64,000 nt of DNA from Delphinus delphis (GCF_949987515.2 NC_082701.1:39945755-40009754), one strand, 5' to 3'; counted from the first letter of the stretch, positions 1-13,134 are shown. Notes: generated by a model from the letters alone, not told the origin. Numbers and translations: made by a program.

Positions 1-121
1 TAGTTGTGGCGCATGGGCTTAGTTGCTCCGCGGCATGTGGGGTTTTCCCGGACCAGGGATCGAACCCGTGTCCCCTGCATTGGCAGGTGGATTCTTAACC
101 ACTGCGCCACCAGGGAAGTCC
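1..121 (-). mobile_element. CHR-type tRNA-derived SINE, cut by the window edge
   Basis: On the minus strand this begins 'ggacttccctggtggcgcag' and carries the box-B-like 'gggttcgatccc' of the tRNA-Glu-derived head common to whale, hippo and ruminant SINEs. Only the 5' part lies in the window; the tail lies before base 1. Confidence 0.93.
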
Positions 122-705
122 AGTCATTTTGTTCTTAAGGAGATGATAATGACTGAAACATGCTTAGAATAAATGCCCTGTGCTTTAACGTGTTATTTGA
201 GGCAACTCCATAAAGAAGAAAGTGAGATTCTGAACTGTTGCTGATTTTCAAGAGGATAAAAGTATGCAAATCACCTTTATTTTCCATTATAATAGTTTTG
301 GTCAGTTATTCTACTGCGTTCAATTTATTCAAGTCTTCAGGGGCAGCAGCCAAAAGGATTGTAAATTGAGCGGGAAAATTGAAGTGTTTGTTCAGAGTGT
401 TTGACCTTGAAGGTCATTGCTAGAAATGAAAGTCTTCTAAATATAGTTAATAGGAGGAAGTCACTATATTGGGAAGTGCTATCTTTCTTGGGTTCTGAGG
501 CTATGAAAATGAGTGAAATTAGAGAGGTCATTCAGAGGAACAGGGAAATGTGTGAAAGATTTCTCCTAAAGGAGCTTCTGTCTGTGATACTCCACTCCCA
601 GCGTATATCTAGATTTCCTTTTAGAGTTCTTTTTTTACAGGATCATTTTTATTTTAATCATACCCACCACTCCAGCTTGCTCCTTAAAAAAGAAAAATGA
701 GGTCT

Positions 706-801
706 GGGACTTCCCTGGTGGTCCAGTGGTTAAGACTCCACTTGCAGGGAAGAAGATCCCGCAAGCCACAGGGCGCAGCCAAAAAATAAAAATAAAAAAA
801 G
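706..801 (+). mobile_element. Short CHR-type SINE
   Basis: Starts 'gggacttccctggtggtcca' and ends in an A-rich tail near 801. The middle of the tRNA-like part is shortened compared with the other copies, which suggests an internal deletion. Confidence 0.85.
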
Positions 802-1133
802 TAATGTCAAATTTATGTCCTCAGAATTGCTGCATATGAGACAGGGGTAGCTTATAAATCAGATTTTGTAGCTGGATAGTAAATCTTGCCTCTTTGAAGT
901 GCTGCTAGGAGGTGATTATCTCTGAACTATATAAAGTAGGAGAATACAGTTTTCTCCTTGTATAAATCTGCCTGGAAATAATGTTTTGATTATATTATTC
1001 TCCCCAGCTCCGATTTTTCTTTCCCTTTCCCTTTCCCCCATTTGATGTTCACAACTCTTGGAACTTCTATAAATGCAGGCGGCAGAGTGATTAGTACTCA
1101 GACACTAGAATCAGATACAGGCCTTGAGTTTGT

Positions 1134-1352
1134 TTTTTTTTTTTTTTTTGCGGTACGCAGACCTCTCACTGTTGTGGCCTCTCCCGTTGCGGTCCCGTTG
1201 CAGAGCACAGGATCCGGACATGCAGGCCTAGCGGCCATGGCTCACTGGCCCAGCCGCTCTGCGGCATGTGGGATCCTCCCGGACCGGGGCACGAACCTGT
1301 GTCCCCTGCATCGGCAGGCGGACTCCCAACCACTGCGCCACCAGGGAAGCCC
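1134..1352 (-). mobile_element. CHR-2-like SINE, short cetacean form
   Basis: The poly-T at the left is the reverse of the A tail; the element ends at 'ccagggaagcc'. It is flanked by a 16-bp target-site duplication 'caggccttgagtttgt' at 1118-1133 and 1353-1368. The long perfect duplication indicates a relatively young insertion. Confidence 0.93.
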
Positions 1353-4104
1353 CAGGCCTTGAGTTTGTATTCAAGCATTTTCCCTTTCCAGCTTTGTTGG
1401 CTAAGCAAGTCACTGAATTTCTCTCATCCTATTTATAACTTCATTTTTAAAGCCTATTTCCTTATCTGTAATAGGTGGATTTTGATAGCAACTACCTTAG
1501 AGTTGCTGGGAAGGTAAATGGCATAGTAAGTGTTCAGTAAGTTTTAGCTATTATTGTCTTTTATCTCTTTGTCCAATTTTATTAGGTATAGTATAAAGTA
1601 AGTCAAAACAAATTGCTTACGTTAAAAAAAAATTCAGCAGACTCCAAGGGTCCACAATGAACTGTCAGATTGAAGGGAAGTCTGTAGTTAAGGCAGAGAA
1701 AAATTTGTCTAGTATTGAGTGTGATTTTACACACACATGCACGTGCACGCATACTTCTGTATGTATGTATATGTTTGTGTTTAATATCTGTATCTGTAAA
1801 GTATACATATTATATTAGGTCTACAGGGGGTAGGGGTGGGATGGGGGAGGAGGAATGTTTTATTGCAGTCTTCCAAAGAACAGAATTTACCATAATTGGG
1901 AGGCAAGATGAATTAAAAAATTTCTTTTGATGCTATGGGACATGTTCCTTCGTAGCCTACATGCCAGCTCTTTGTAAGTCAACCAATGTGCTGAGAAAAC
2001 TCACTTAAACCCTATTTATAAATCCATTTTTAAAGCAAAACTTCCTTTAGAAACCCCTTTCTTTCTTGGGAACTCCAGTTTTTCTGAGATTATAATTAAA
2101 AGGCCATTGTTCTTTTCATGGCAGTGTTTCCTAAAAGAACTGCCAGTTTTCTGGGGGGAAAATGTTATGCATGTTAGTCTTAGTTCACATTCAAAGTAAT
2201 GGTACAAGAGAAAGAGACATAACCTTTGTTTTAATACACTAGTAAACCAGGGCAGTTACTGCAAGAGTCAGATTTTTTCTTTTGATAATGAATTATTGTT
2301 TGGAGAAGGCTCTCTGGGAAGAGGAAGTAAATCATGTTTCAATCCATTATTTTTAAAGTTTATTTTTACAAACAGATAATATATGTACTACATTCTATAC
2401 AAAATTCCAAAGAAACACAGAGACAGGTGAGTTGTCCTGTATACCCCAGCTACCCAGCTGCTGTCTTGAAGTCAGTCTTTGCCTGCTTGAGATTCGATGC
2501 TCATTTTAAGTTTCCATTAGAGTGAGAGAAGCATGGCTTACTGACCAGGAGAACTCTAAGCAGCTCTTTATGGGCCCACCTCTGTATATTTCTGAAAACT
2601 TAGCAGTATGAATGTGAAGATTAGGAGATGAAAGCGGAAAGGTAGAATAGAAGGAATTTTAGAGGAATAGCAGTAGAGTTTTGTTATTGGGGGTGTATCT
2701 CCTCTGGTCAGTCATTGGCTCAGTGACCATTTGGCAGTGATCTTTTTTCCCCATGCAGACTTTTCTAAACATAATCATATAATCTGATCTCTCTGGATCT
2801 TTTAATTAGATTTACTTTTCCCTGTTTCTTTTCTTGTTTTAATGTGATAATAAGTGAAAATTGCCTGTTTTACCACCAGAACATATACGTCATTAGCTGC
2901 ATTATATACTTGGTTTAATTTCTAGTTACCTGTGATGGTAGCAGAGGAGTTCTAATTGTTCATTCTGTTCATTTCCTGTTAACAGACCTCATATTTAATT
3001 TTTTTTAACATTAAAAAGATTTGAGTGGCAGAAATGGTAAGTTGTGACAGGACATTTGTTTTGGACGAACTGGTGACCAAGACTGGGCATGTGTTGGCAG
3101 CAAGAGAGGAAAACAGGCATTTGTTCTTCCAGTGTGACATTTTGATCCTTTATCCTGTAATCCAGTGTATTAAGTGTATTATACAGGGGAAACACAGTAC
3201 CTTTTCCCTGCATGTAAAGCACTGAGATGATGGAGATTATTGTTTCACTTTTCATGCTTTTAATTTTTACTAAAGGCCATGCTTGATGGTGTGGTTGGCA
3301 AAGAAAAATTAAGTCAGGAAAGAACCTCATGCATGCTATCATGTGATAGGTGAACTAGATAATCCTTCTCGATTTGTGTTAATAACAATAAAATATTATA
3401 TCCATAATCATACTTACCAAGTGAACCTTTGATTTTTTTTCATCTTGGAATTTTTTGTCCTGACCACTAAGTTATAACTGAAGGTGATTCCATTTGTGGC
3501 ATCATTATCTTAGTTAATGGATACTGTCATGAATGTATTATTTGATTTAAAAAGCCATATTCTCTAGAATTTATCTTCTAGGTAAAATCATATACTGGGA
3601 TAATCTGCAGAGTACCCAAATGATATGGATATTAAAATCAATAGCTAAACTGTAACCATTATGTTTCTTCTCTTGCTAGCAAAAGGATAATCATACAACT
3701 CTTAGTTTCTCAAGCTTTTAACAGGGACTTCAGTCAGAACTAAAAATGAGTTGACATTTTTGAGAATCTTTTCAATATACATAATTAATGAAGCTGCTAC
3801 CTATTGCATCTCACTTATGCTTACAGAATATTTATATATAGCCTTACTGTGCTAATATTTAGCGACAGCTGAGAGCCTCACTGCAAAATGTTGTTGTAAA
3901 TTCATTTTTACAGAGCTATAGTTTTTTGTCTGTTTATTTTTCTGTGTTTTTATAATCTTAAAATTACTTTAAACATTCATTGGTTGTAGATTTCTTAGTT
4001 AAATTAGACATAATCTGTAATTTTGATAAAGTGTCCACTGTTTTTTCTTGCAGCTAGTATGGATTTCTGGGTCTGTTAAGTCAGGATACAAGTGTACTTT
4101 CTTA

Positions 4105-4394
4105 AATTTATTTATTTTATTTAGGGCTGCATTGGGTCTTCGTTGCGGTGCGGGCTTCTCATTGTGGTGGCTTCTCCTGCTGCGGAGCATGGGCTCTAGG
4201 CGCACGGGCTTCCGTAGTTGTGACACACGGGCTCAGTAGTTGTGGCTTGAGGACTCTAGAGCGCAGGCTCAGTAGTTGTGGTGCACGGGCCTAGCTGCTC
4301 CGTGGCATGTGGGATCCTACCGGTCCAGGGCTCAAACCCGTGTTCCCTGCATTTATAGGCGGATTCCTAACCGCTGCGCCACCCGGGAAGCCCT
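4105..4394 (-). mobile_element. CHR-1-like SINE, 3' member of a composite insertion
   Basis: Long-form SINE carrying the repeated 'cagtagttgtgg' body and tRNA-like head. Its A tail abuts the left copy of a 17-bp target-site duplication (4088-4104), but no matching copy lies next to its own 5' end at 4394. The partner copy lies beyond a second SINE fragment, at 4495-4511. Confidence 0.9.
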
Positions 4395-4408
4395 TAACAG
4401 AATTTTCT

Positions 4409-4494
4409 TTTTTTTTTTTTTTTTTTTTTTTTTTTGCGCGCGGGCCTCTCACTGTTGTGGCCTCTCCCATTGCAGAGCACAGGCTCCGGACGCA
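4409..4494 (-). mobile_element. 5'-truncated CHR-2-like SINE, 5' member of a composite insertion
   Basis: Contains only the 3' part of the short cetacean SINE (minus strand: 'gagaggccacaacagtgaga' then poly-A). Its truncated 5' end abuts the right copy of the 17-bp duplication 'acaagtgtactttctta' (4495-4511). About 14 bp separate it from the neighbouring long-form SINE. Confidence 0.88.
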
Positions 4495-5082
4495 ACAAGT
4501 GTACTTTCTTATATTTGGTAGCAATTTTTCATTTATCATACTGCCAGAGTTAAGGATACATTTGAGGTACCATATTTCATTGATTCTAAGATGCATTATT
4601 ATTTCCTGTATTACGTAGAAAGAAAAATACCTCCTATTAAACTGACATGCCGTTGATTATTAAATATATCCCAACTTCAGAGATGTTAATATGAAAAACT
4701 GTGCAACTTAGTCTTGATGAATTATGGTAATATTGCCACCTTAACTTTGTATAAGGCTTTGTAGAAAGCACTTATACATAAGTCATCTGATTTTATCCTC
4801 AAACTAAAGCTAATCTGTGACTTGGATTAAATTATTCCATTTTCAGATGAGGAAATTGAATTTCATGGAGATTATGTGCTTTCCCAACATCATGTTACAG
4901 TGAACTATGGTTTCAGGGTCACATTTTCTTACTCTGAGACTTAAGGTGTGATTGACACCTGAAGTATCACCTCCCCACCCCCCAGTACATGCACGCCCAT
5001 ACACCTATAAAATTGTTTGGCCTAGATTTTTCTTTCCATTGCCTAATGTACATGTTTCATATTTAAACTTCCCTGTTTTGTG

Positions 5083-5203
5083 TTTTTTGTTTTGTTTTGG
5101 CTGCGAGGCATGTGGGATCTTAGTGCTCCAACCAGGGATCGAACCCATGCCCCCCTGCAGTGGAAGCATGAGTCTTAACCACTGGACCGCCAGGGAAGTC
5201 CCT
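5083..5203 (-). mobile_element. Short CHR-type SINE
   Basis: Minus-strand element with head 'gggacttccctggcggtcca' and a T-rich left end that is the reverse of the tail. It lies about 320 bp before the first AP2B1-like exon, inside the presumed intron. Confidence 0.88.
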
Positions 5204-5527
5204 AACCTTCACTTCTTTTACAGCTGTTCATGTGTCTTAATTCTACTGATAGTGTTGACTACTATTAAAATTATTATTGTTTTAATAGTAAATCATGAGG
5301 GACTCTCTGCTAATATGTGAATTGTTTTAATTCTGTGTTGCTTGACCATGAGGAAGCTATATATGCCATCATTGGTGGTTTATTATACATTTTGAAAGCA
5401 GTGTATCTCTTTCTAGCTGACTGCGTAAAATGTTCAGGAACGGTTATGGGTTGAGATCTATGAAGTGATCCAGAGAAATAGTTGTACTGTTCTTGACAAA
5501 TCAAGGTCATATCTACTTCTTTCCCAG

Positions 5528-5718
5528 GTGGTGGCTAATGCTGTAGCAGCATTATCTGAAATCAGTGAATCTCACCCAAACAGCAACTTACTCGATCTGA
5601 ATCCACAGAACATTAATAAGCTACTGACAGCCCTGAATGAGTGTACCGAACGGGGCCAGATTTTCATTCTGGACTGCCTGTCTAATTACAACCCTAAAGA
5701 TGACCAGGAGGCTCAGAG
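5528..5718 (+). pseudogene. AP2B1: AP2B1-like trunk exon, first in window
   Basis: Bounded by acceptor 'ttcccag' and donor 'gtcagt'. It encodes the trunk segment starting 'VVANAVAALSEISESHPNSN'. The reading frame is open. The usual 'CTEWGQIF' reads 'CTERGQIF' (TGG to CGG) and 'KDDREAQ' reads 'KDDQEAQ', both unusual in such a conserved protein. It ends two bases into a codon, and the next segment completes that codon. Confidence 0.92.
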
Positions 5719-7984
5719 GTCAGTCTGTTTTTCTGGATAGTATCTAGGAGTCTTGCCCGGTTCAATAATTTCTAGTAAGTCTGTATTAGAATAAGGGTCT
5801 GTTACGTTGGGAAAAGCAGTGGCTTATGGGATATATATTGCTATCCTGTGGTATTTTCTCAATGTATTTAGGAACATTTTAGGTGGTAGAGTAAACCATG
5901 CAAAAATAGCTCTTCCTAAGAGGAGATGTGTATTTTTCATTTCTTCTTTGAACAGTATAGTTACAACCCTCTGAAAAACTCTCCCTCATCATGGTCTCAC
6001 ATCTCCCATACAGCAATTCCTAGCCATTTGGCAAACAAAGGTTTTTTGAGTGTCTCTCACTGTAGTAACAAAATTTTCGTTCTTTTAGATACATAGTAAG
6101 TGGCTTGATACTAGTTATTGAGCTGCCTTATACCTATAATTAGTACTAGAGAAACTGTGTTGGAGCCAGCAAAATGTATGATGTCTTCCGTTAGATATAG
6201 GAATCTCATCAGTCTGAATTTGGAGAAGATTTTGGAAGGCACACCTGGATTCTTCTGCTCAGCTCTACCACTTTAGTGCTGCAGATTTTCATTGACTATC
6301 AGATACTGACTACTAAATTTCATATACACATACATACATTTTAGTTTACAGAATTGGAGGTATCATCAGTTTTTATTGAGCATTTTGTGTATATAGGCAC
6401 TGTACTAGGCAAAATAATTCTGAAGAATTGTTGGCTCTTCATTTCATTTTATTTTATTTATTATTATTATTTTCTTTTGCGGTACGTGGGCCTCTCATCG
6501 CTGTGGCCTCTCCCGTTGTGGAGCACAGGCTCCGGACGCGCAGGCTCAGCGGCCATGGCTCACGGACCCAGCCGCTCTGCGGCATGTGGGATCTTCCCAG
6601 ACCAGGGCACAAACCCGTGTCCCCTGCATCGGTAGGCGGACTCTCAACCACTGCGCCACCAGGGAAACCCTGGCTCTTCATTTTAATTATGGTAGATAGG
6701 AACCTTCCTTGCCCGGCTAAAGCTCGAGCTACTATAATGTAAGTGCTCTTCACTTGTCTGGGAAATTGTTCCTTCTGGATTTAACCAAAGCTCACCCTGA
6801 TAGTTTCTTTCCATCACTGAAAGTACAAATATCTTCTGGAAAGAACTTTACATACAATTTTATTTTCTCTTGGTCATTGACATCTCACACTTACTCATTC
6901 ACTCAGCAAATATTTATTGAGCCTGTGCTGTATGCCAGGCATTGTTCTAGGCTCTGAGGATATAGCAGTGGACAGACAAAAATCATAGCTCTTATGGAAC
7001 ACTTATTCTGAGGGATAGGGCAGAAGTATATATAATATGTATATGTAATACAGCATATAATAGGTCAGATGATGATAAGTGCTAACAAGAAAGATAAAGT
7101 AAGGAGGAGATCTAACAAATGCTGGGTGGTCAGGAAAGGTCTCCCTGAGAAGGTAGCATTTGTATAAATACCTAAAGGAGGTCAGGGAGTCAGCCAAGTA
7201 GATACAGGAGGAAGGGAGAAAAACACAGCTTACTTACCTTGTGTCCTTAACTGAGTCAGCTAGCCACTCACATTGCCTAAGAGCTATCAAAATTAGGTTA
7301 ATTTCTGAAGAACCCTCAATGGATAACTAAATATTCTGTATTTTATGAGACATTTAAGTGTAGGTGGCAGGGACTAGGAGAAGGGGATGAGGTTGAGAGA
7401 GTATTGCAGTGGTGTTGTGTTGTTAAAAACAAACAAACAAACAAACAAACACCCTTCCCGAGATTCCCTTATGCTGAATGCAAGAGGTTGGGTGGTTTTC
7501 CCTGTCACCCCATCTCCTTCTGCATCTTACAGTGAAACTTCAGCCACAGTTGGTTGATATCTCTCACTATGAAATAACTCTCAGAATGCTTAATTTGACT
7601 TCCTATAGGCTGAGGAGAAATGGGCTGTGAGGCAGGGAGTCCTTACATAATATGGCGAGATAGAGAGGACTATAAAATAGGAAGGTAAATGATGTGAGCT
7701 TCAGGTGTTTGGGGTATTGGCTAGTTCCCTTCCAGTTTGAACATCCCTTATTGCTGGTTTCCTAAAGTCTTCTGGTATCCCTGCTCTGTTTGTAGTTTGC
7801 TAGGATTGAGGCGTCCGCAGTGTTGGATCCCAAATTTACCTATGTATGGAGTTTTGACTTTTCTAACTGATTTTCTAATTTCTTTATACCTGGGCCATGG
7901 GAACCTCTGACAACATTACCTTATAGATTGGATTGAGCAAAGAAATTATAATTTAAGGTACTAATTTGCAGTTTCTGTCCTCAG
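5719..7984. other. Intron-like DNA of the AP2B1 copy
   Basis: AT-rich DNA between two exon-like segments. It holds one SINE (6445-6670), an L2-like relic at about 6895-7150 with 'atgccaggcattgttctagg', and an (AAAC)n simple repeat at about 7425-7450. No other gene is seen. Confidence 0.65.
6445..6670 (-). mobile_element. CHR-2-like SINE
   Basis: Short cetacean form, minus strand, flanked by the 13-bp duplication 'tggctcttcattt' at 6432-6444 and 6671-6683. Confidence 0.93.
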
Positions 7985-8206
7985 TATCTGTGAGCGGGTA
8001 ACTCCTTGGCTATCTCACGCCAACTCAGCAGTGGTGCTTTCAGCAGTAAAAGTCCTAATGAAATTTCTAGAGTTGTTACCCAAGGACTCCGACTACTGCA
8101 ATATGCTGCTGAAGAAGTTGGCCCCTCCACTTGTCACTTTGCTGTCTGGGGAGCCAGAGGTGCAGTACGTCGCCCTGAGGAACATCAACCTGATCATCCA
8201 GAAAAG
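7985..8206 (+). pseudogene. AP2B1: AP2B1-like trunk exon
   Basis: Acceptor 'cctcag' and donor 'gttggg'. It begins with the completion of Ser and '[20 protein letters not shown]', then the '[20 protein letters not shown]' region of the trunk. Open frame. Substitutions include Arg to Trp in 'VTPRLS' and Tyr to Cys in 'DSDYYN'. Confidence 0.92.
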
Positions 8207-8721
8207 GTTGGGAAAAAATGAATTGGTGATTAAAGTGTTTGTAATTTTGAATTAAACTTAATAACATCATTATTAAAGAGGGCTGTGTTAAAACTCTGTT
8301 TAATGTATGGAAATGAAAATACTGTATGGTAGAGCAACTTGCCCAGGGTCAGGAGGCTAACAGTTGATTTTAGAGTGTTCTTACAATGAATGCCTGGTGT
8401 TGCTCTACAATTTAGTTTCTTTTCTGAAGGAACTCTTAGTTGTATGATAGCTAGTGTCTGCTTAATATGGTTCAGGCTGTAATTTAGATCAGGTTGTTGT
8501 TCTTCCAGTGGTTCTTCTTGGCAATATATACTTTACTCCTTAAAAATAGTCTGCCAGATGGATCTGGTTAGAGGGATGTAGAGGAAGTTTGTGAGTTTTT
8601 TTCCCTGGAGTGGAGTGTGTGAATGGAGAGCAGAGAAGCACAGGTTAGGTATTAATGCAGACTCAGAAGGAATATCAATATATGCCTCATCTTCCTTATC
8701 TTGTGTTTCTGTGTACCACAG

Positions 8722-8839
8722 GCCTGAAATCTTGAAGCAGATCAAAGTTTTCTTTGTGACGTACAATGATCCCATCTATGTGAAACTAGAGAAATTGGAC
8801 ATCATGCTTCGTTTGGCATCCCAAGCCAACATTGCTCAG
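8722..8839 (+). pseudogene. AP2B1: AP2B1-like trunk exon with a missing Glu codon
   Basis: Acceptor 'taccacag' and donor 'gtcaga'. It encodes '[11 protein letters not shown]', where adaptins have 'PEILKQEIKVFF', so three bases are missing in frame. Lys to Thr in 'VKYNDP' and Ile to Leu in 'DIMIRLAS' are further changes in a near-invariant stretch. Confidence 0.92.
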
Positions 8840-8971
8840 GTCAGACTTAAAGTAGATTCAAGTTAAGATCTAAAAACTTAGATCTTAAGATACGGCCTTC
8901 AGAAAAACCTAGGCCATGAAATTGCTGTTGGAGAATCCTTAATGATTATTCACTTCATGGATTTTTAACAG

Positions 8972-9067
8972 GTTCTGGCAGAACTGAAGGAATATGCCAC
9001 AGAGGTGGATGTCGACTTTGTGCGCAGAGCCATGCGGGCCATTGGACGGTGTGCCATCAAGGTGGAG
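8972..9067 (+). pseudogene. AP2B1: AP2B1-like trunk exon with a GC splice donor
   Basis: Acceptor 'tttaacag'. It encodes '[20 protein letters not shown]' and ends 'AIKVE'. The exon end and intron start read 'GAG|gcaagt', a GC rather than GT donor but otherwise a perfect donor consensus. Lys to Arg and Val to Met changes fall in 'FVRKAVRAIG'. Confidence 0.9.
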
Positions 9068-10414
9068 GCAAGTGTGCCGTGGTAGTTGTGATCACGTTGT
9101 GGGACTCTGGGTATTCTCTTCACCTCTTTCCTTACATTTTTAAGTTTATCAAAATAATAAAGCACATTGTTAAAATATTAAAGAATTTTTAATGAAAAAC
9201 AGCTGTCCCTGGTCCCTCTCTTTCCCGAGGGAATCATGTTTAACTCTGTTCCTAGTTTTAGTTATTTTGATTACTTCCATATCGCTAATATCCTTATGCT
9301 ACTATTTATTGATTTACCAATTGTAGACATTGTCTATTAACTTTCCGCTATGAGAGAAGCAACTTGGTTCATATACTCCATCACTTCTACTTCTACCGTT
9401 CTGTATAGATCCCCTGTATAGTTATATCATGAGGTTTTTGTTCCTATATTATCTTTGTAAAATGGGACAATATACCTTTGTTTCTTGTTCTATCAACTAG
9501 AGTCTTGCAAAGCTTGCTGTGCGTATTATGCCTGTAAATATGTAGAGCCTACACAATCAAATGATTGCGTTTTCTTTCTTATAAAGGCTTTTGTTTTTTC
9601 TGTAGTTTATAATGGCCTTTGTCTTTTTTTTTTTTTAATTTCATTGTGCCTTCATTGCACTCCTATCTTCTTCCAGCTTTTCAAGCATAATATCAAATTA
9701 ATAAAACTTTTCTTTTGTTCTAGACCCTTCTCTCTTCCAGTCCTCTGTCCTTCCAGTCCTTACTCCAGTCTAGGTGGTTGCTTTCTTGTGTTCTGCACAG
9801 CCGTCTTTCCATACAGCCTCCCTTCATTGCTGTTTCTTGTTATGGGTACTTTTTCATAGCATTCCTTTTTTTGTGGTTGCAATAGTTTCTTAAATCTCTT
9901 GTGATGTGAATTACAGTTTTTGGTTTTGTTTCTGCAGTTTGAATTTAATTATCTGGAGTATTTTATGGTGATGGTTGCATGTCTATATATGATTTTTTAA
10001 TTGAAGTGTATACCATACTTACAGTAAATTGCTGCCTATTTGTGTTAAAAATGAGATGACAGAAAAGTTGTCAGGACTTCTGTGCACATAGGCAGGACTG
10101 TTGACTAGCAGGTTTCTGCTTTAGGGCAGGGAGTTGATCTTTACTTGGAAGTCCTCTTGAAGAGCTTCTCTGTGGTCTTAGAGGGCAGATTGGTTCTAGC
10201 TTGGTTGCAGCCTTCCAGTAGGTATTAAGGGCTACAACTTACAATGCACTGCTTCATCAGTCACCAAGCCTCTGTTGTTTTTCCTCATTCAGAAGTTTGT
10301 TGCAATTAATGATGGCTTCTGTGCACAACGATACTGTGGATTCAGAGCTCCATATTTGTTCTTACTACTTGACTATGTGCAATTCTGCTTTTTTTTTTCT
10401 TTTGACATTTTATT

Positions 10415-10736
10415 TAATTAATTATTTATTTATTGGCTGCATTGGGTCTTCATTGCCGCGCGTGGGCTTTCTCTAGTCGCAGTGAGTGGGGGCTACTCTT
10501 CGTTGAGGTGCATGGGGGCTTCTCATTTCGGTGGTTTCTCTTGTGGCAGAGCACGGCCTCTAGGTGCACGGGCCTCAGTAGTTGTGGCTTGTGGGCTCTA
10601 GAGCACAGGCTCAGTAGTTGTGGTGCACAGGCTTATTTGCTTCGCCGTATGTGGGATCTTCCTGGACCAGGGCTCCGACCCGTGTCCCCTGCATTGGCAG
10701 GCGGATTCTTAACCACTGCACCACCAGGGAAGTCCC
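10415..10736 (-). mobile_element. CHR-1-like SINE
   Basis: Long form with 'ggctgcattgggtcttcatt' near its A/T-rich tail and 'accaccagggaagtccc' at the 5' end, read on the minus strand. Confidence 0.92.
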
Positions 10737-13134
10737 TACGGTTCTACTTTGAGTCAGATTGGGCCATATGATTTCACAAGGATAGTTACTAAAATAATTT
10801 GTACGGTATGACCAGTGCTTCACAGGAACAGAAGGAAACAGATGCTGTGTCAGAGAAGTGTCTCTGAAAGCCAAATTCCTAATTGGTCTTCCTTGTTTTT
10901 ATTTACTGAATGCTGCTTCATATGGTTACCACTGATAAATCGTTTAGTAGACTAGTTGTTATAGCAAGAAGTCAATTAATCCTGGTTTCTACTTCTGGTT
11001 CTGCCAGCTCAGTTGCTTCACATACTTAATATATACTTCTGATGCTCAATTTGAGAAATGGGAAAATCTGTTTATTGGATCTTGATGTGTTACATCTTTT
11101 TTGTTTTTACTCCCACACTTCTTAATTTACCACCACTACTTAACTTTTTTCTTTTTCTTTTCTCATTGTGGAATAGCCACCTGCTTATGGTATTAATGCA
11201 GACAATTTTCAGAGCTATTTTGGTAGCAGAAGAGTCATTTTGTGCTTTTCACTGCCAGAATGTCATTGTCTTACTAACCTCTCTGACAGTGCTCTTGCAA
11301 AGAGTCTCATTCCAAAGTTAAAGAGATTTTTCTATCCCTGGAATTACTAGAAAGTGTTCTCAAAGCATCTAGATTCCTAGCAGCTGTTAGTACCGTCTAT
11401 TGTGACTAAATGGAAAAGTTATCCATCATCTTCTGGAAGAGATGAACTTCTGGTGGCTCTCACTTCTTCCTTTGATTCAGGGTGCCCTGGTGGGAATATG
11501 AGTGTGTGAGGAATGAACTTCCTTTGGAAGCTTAAGATCAGCCTTCAAGAATCCTGCCTTTTAGATAGTGTTCTCTTATTTCCAGTTACCTGGATTTGCC
11601 TAAGAACTTTTCTTAGAACTGGTTAAATCATGAAAGTTATTAGTTGGAAAGAGTTGCCTAGTCCAGACACAGTTATTGGGGCAGGAGAGGCAGTGATTGC
11701 CTGTTTTTACCTAACCTATCCATGGGACAAGGGCAAGAACCAGCGAGGGAATTGTAATAGCCTTTCTCTGTAGCTTCCAGACTGAGCTGCTGCTGTTCTC
11801 TCAGGGCACCTGACCCTTTTTTAATGTGTAGTTGGTTTCAAAGATATGACAGATGAGAAAAAAAGAATTTTAGTTTAGTGCTTAGCTAAGATAACAGGGC
11901 CTATTGTAAAATTTGGGTGTTAAGAGTTGGAGTTGTTTTTTAGCATGACTGTAAGTACAGGTGTTTCCTTGTTGCTTTAAGTACCCTGAGGTGAAAAAAA
12001 TGTATAATTTTATCATATTAAGTTGGTTAGGTTAAAGATTAAGCATAAGCCATTGAGTCAATAAATAACACTGAAAAAGCAATTTCATGGTACTGTTTTT
12101 TCAGTAACTTTTGCCTGTTCTTTTTTGTTTGGTTGTTTTTTTAAATAGATTTTACTCTCCACCCCACCTCCAGCTTTATTGAGGTATGATTGACAGATTT
12201 AAAGCTGTATATATTACAGTGTATACCTGTTTCTTTAAGGAGGAAATAAACCCCTGCCCTCCTTTTCTTACAAATAAAATGATTTTGTTTGCGAGATTTA
12301 TTTATATGTTTGGTTTTGTTTGAGAGAGATTAAGTCACTAAGTTAAGGTATTCCTCACTTCCCACTCTTCTGTTCTTTGGTGTTTACCATTTCTCATTTT
12401 TGTAGCTCAAGATAAGGTACTGACTTACGTCTTACGCAAACAAAAAGCATATGTATTTACTACATAAAATCATAAAAAAAAGACAAGTTAAAAGTAGAAC
12501 ACTCTGCTTTCTCCTACCCCTGTTCTACCCTTCCAGAGATGATGTGGACATGATTTTAAGTCTTTGTTTACATAGTCCTCCATAAACAGGTGTGCTTTTT
12601 ACAAAAATGAGATCATTCTACAAATGCTATTTATTTATGTTTTTGTAGTCTGCTTTTTTTGCTTATTATACATGGACATTTTCTCATGTTACTGATAATA
12701 TTTTACATCATTTTTAGTGGTTTGTATATATACTGGGTGATTGCTTCATAATTATTTAGCCTTTCCCTTCCTGTATGGACCTTAAAGTTGTTTCTGCTCT
12801 TTTTCCAAATAATGGTTATAAGGAGGATCCTTGTAGCTAAATCTTTGATCTCTAGTTGAGGTGACATTTTTCTCATTACGCTTAGCCATTTGGAATTGCT
12901 TTTTCATGGCATGTGTATCTTGTTTCAATGTGTTATCTTTTCCACATTGATTTTTTAAAGTTGTTTTATAATTAATTAAAGGTATTAATTCATTTAATAG
13001 CCCTTCATTTCATTAATAGTTATTTTCCCAATTATTTTCCTTTTGATTTCATTTGACTTCTTGATGCATAGGAGTTCACATTTCCTTATGTAGTGAGTTC
13101 TATCCATTTTCTCTCAATGGTATCTTTTTTAAAA

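Larger units (their letters stand above)
122..5527. other. Intron-like DNA upstream of the first AP2B1-like exon
   Basis: AT-rich DNA without a convincing exon. I looked for the earlier AP2B1 trunk exons and the start-codon exon and saw none in any frame. It contains the SINEs listed separately. An old MIR-like relic at about 4770-4935 shows the typical 'cagatgaggaaattga' core. Short ORFs here have no recognisable protein similarity. Confidence 0.6.

Noticed and set aside
1..121. tRNA-like sequences (gggttcgatccc and similar) throughout the window
   Set aside because: They belong to the tRNA-derived heads of CHR SINEs, are attached to SINE bodies, and do not fold as complete tRNA genes.
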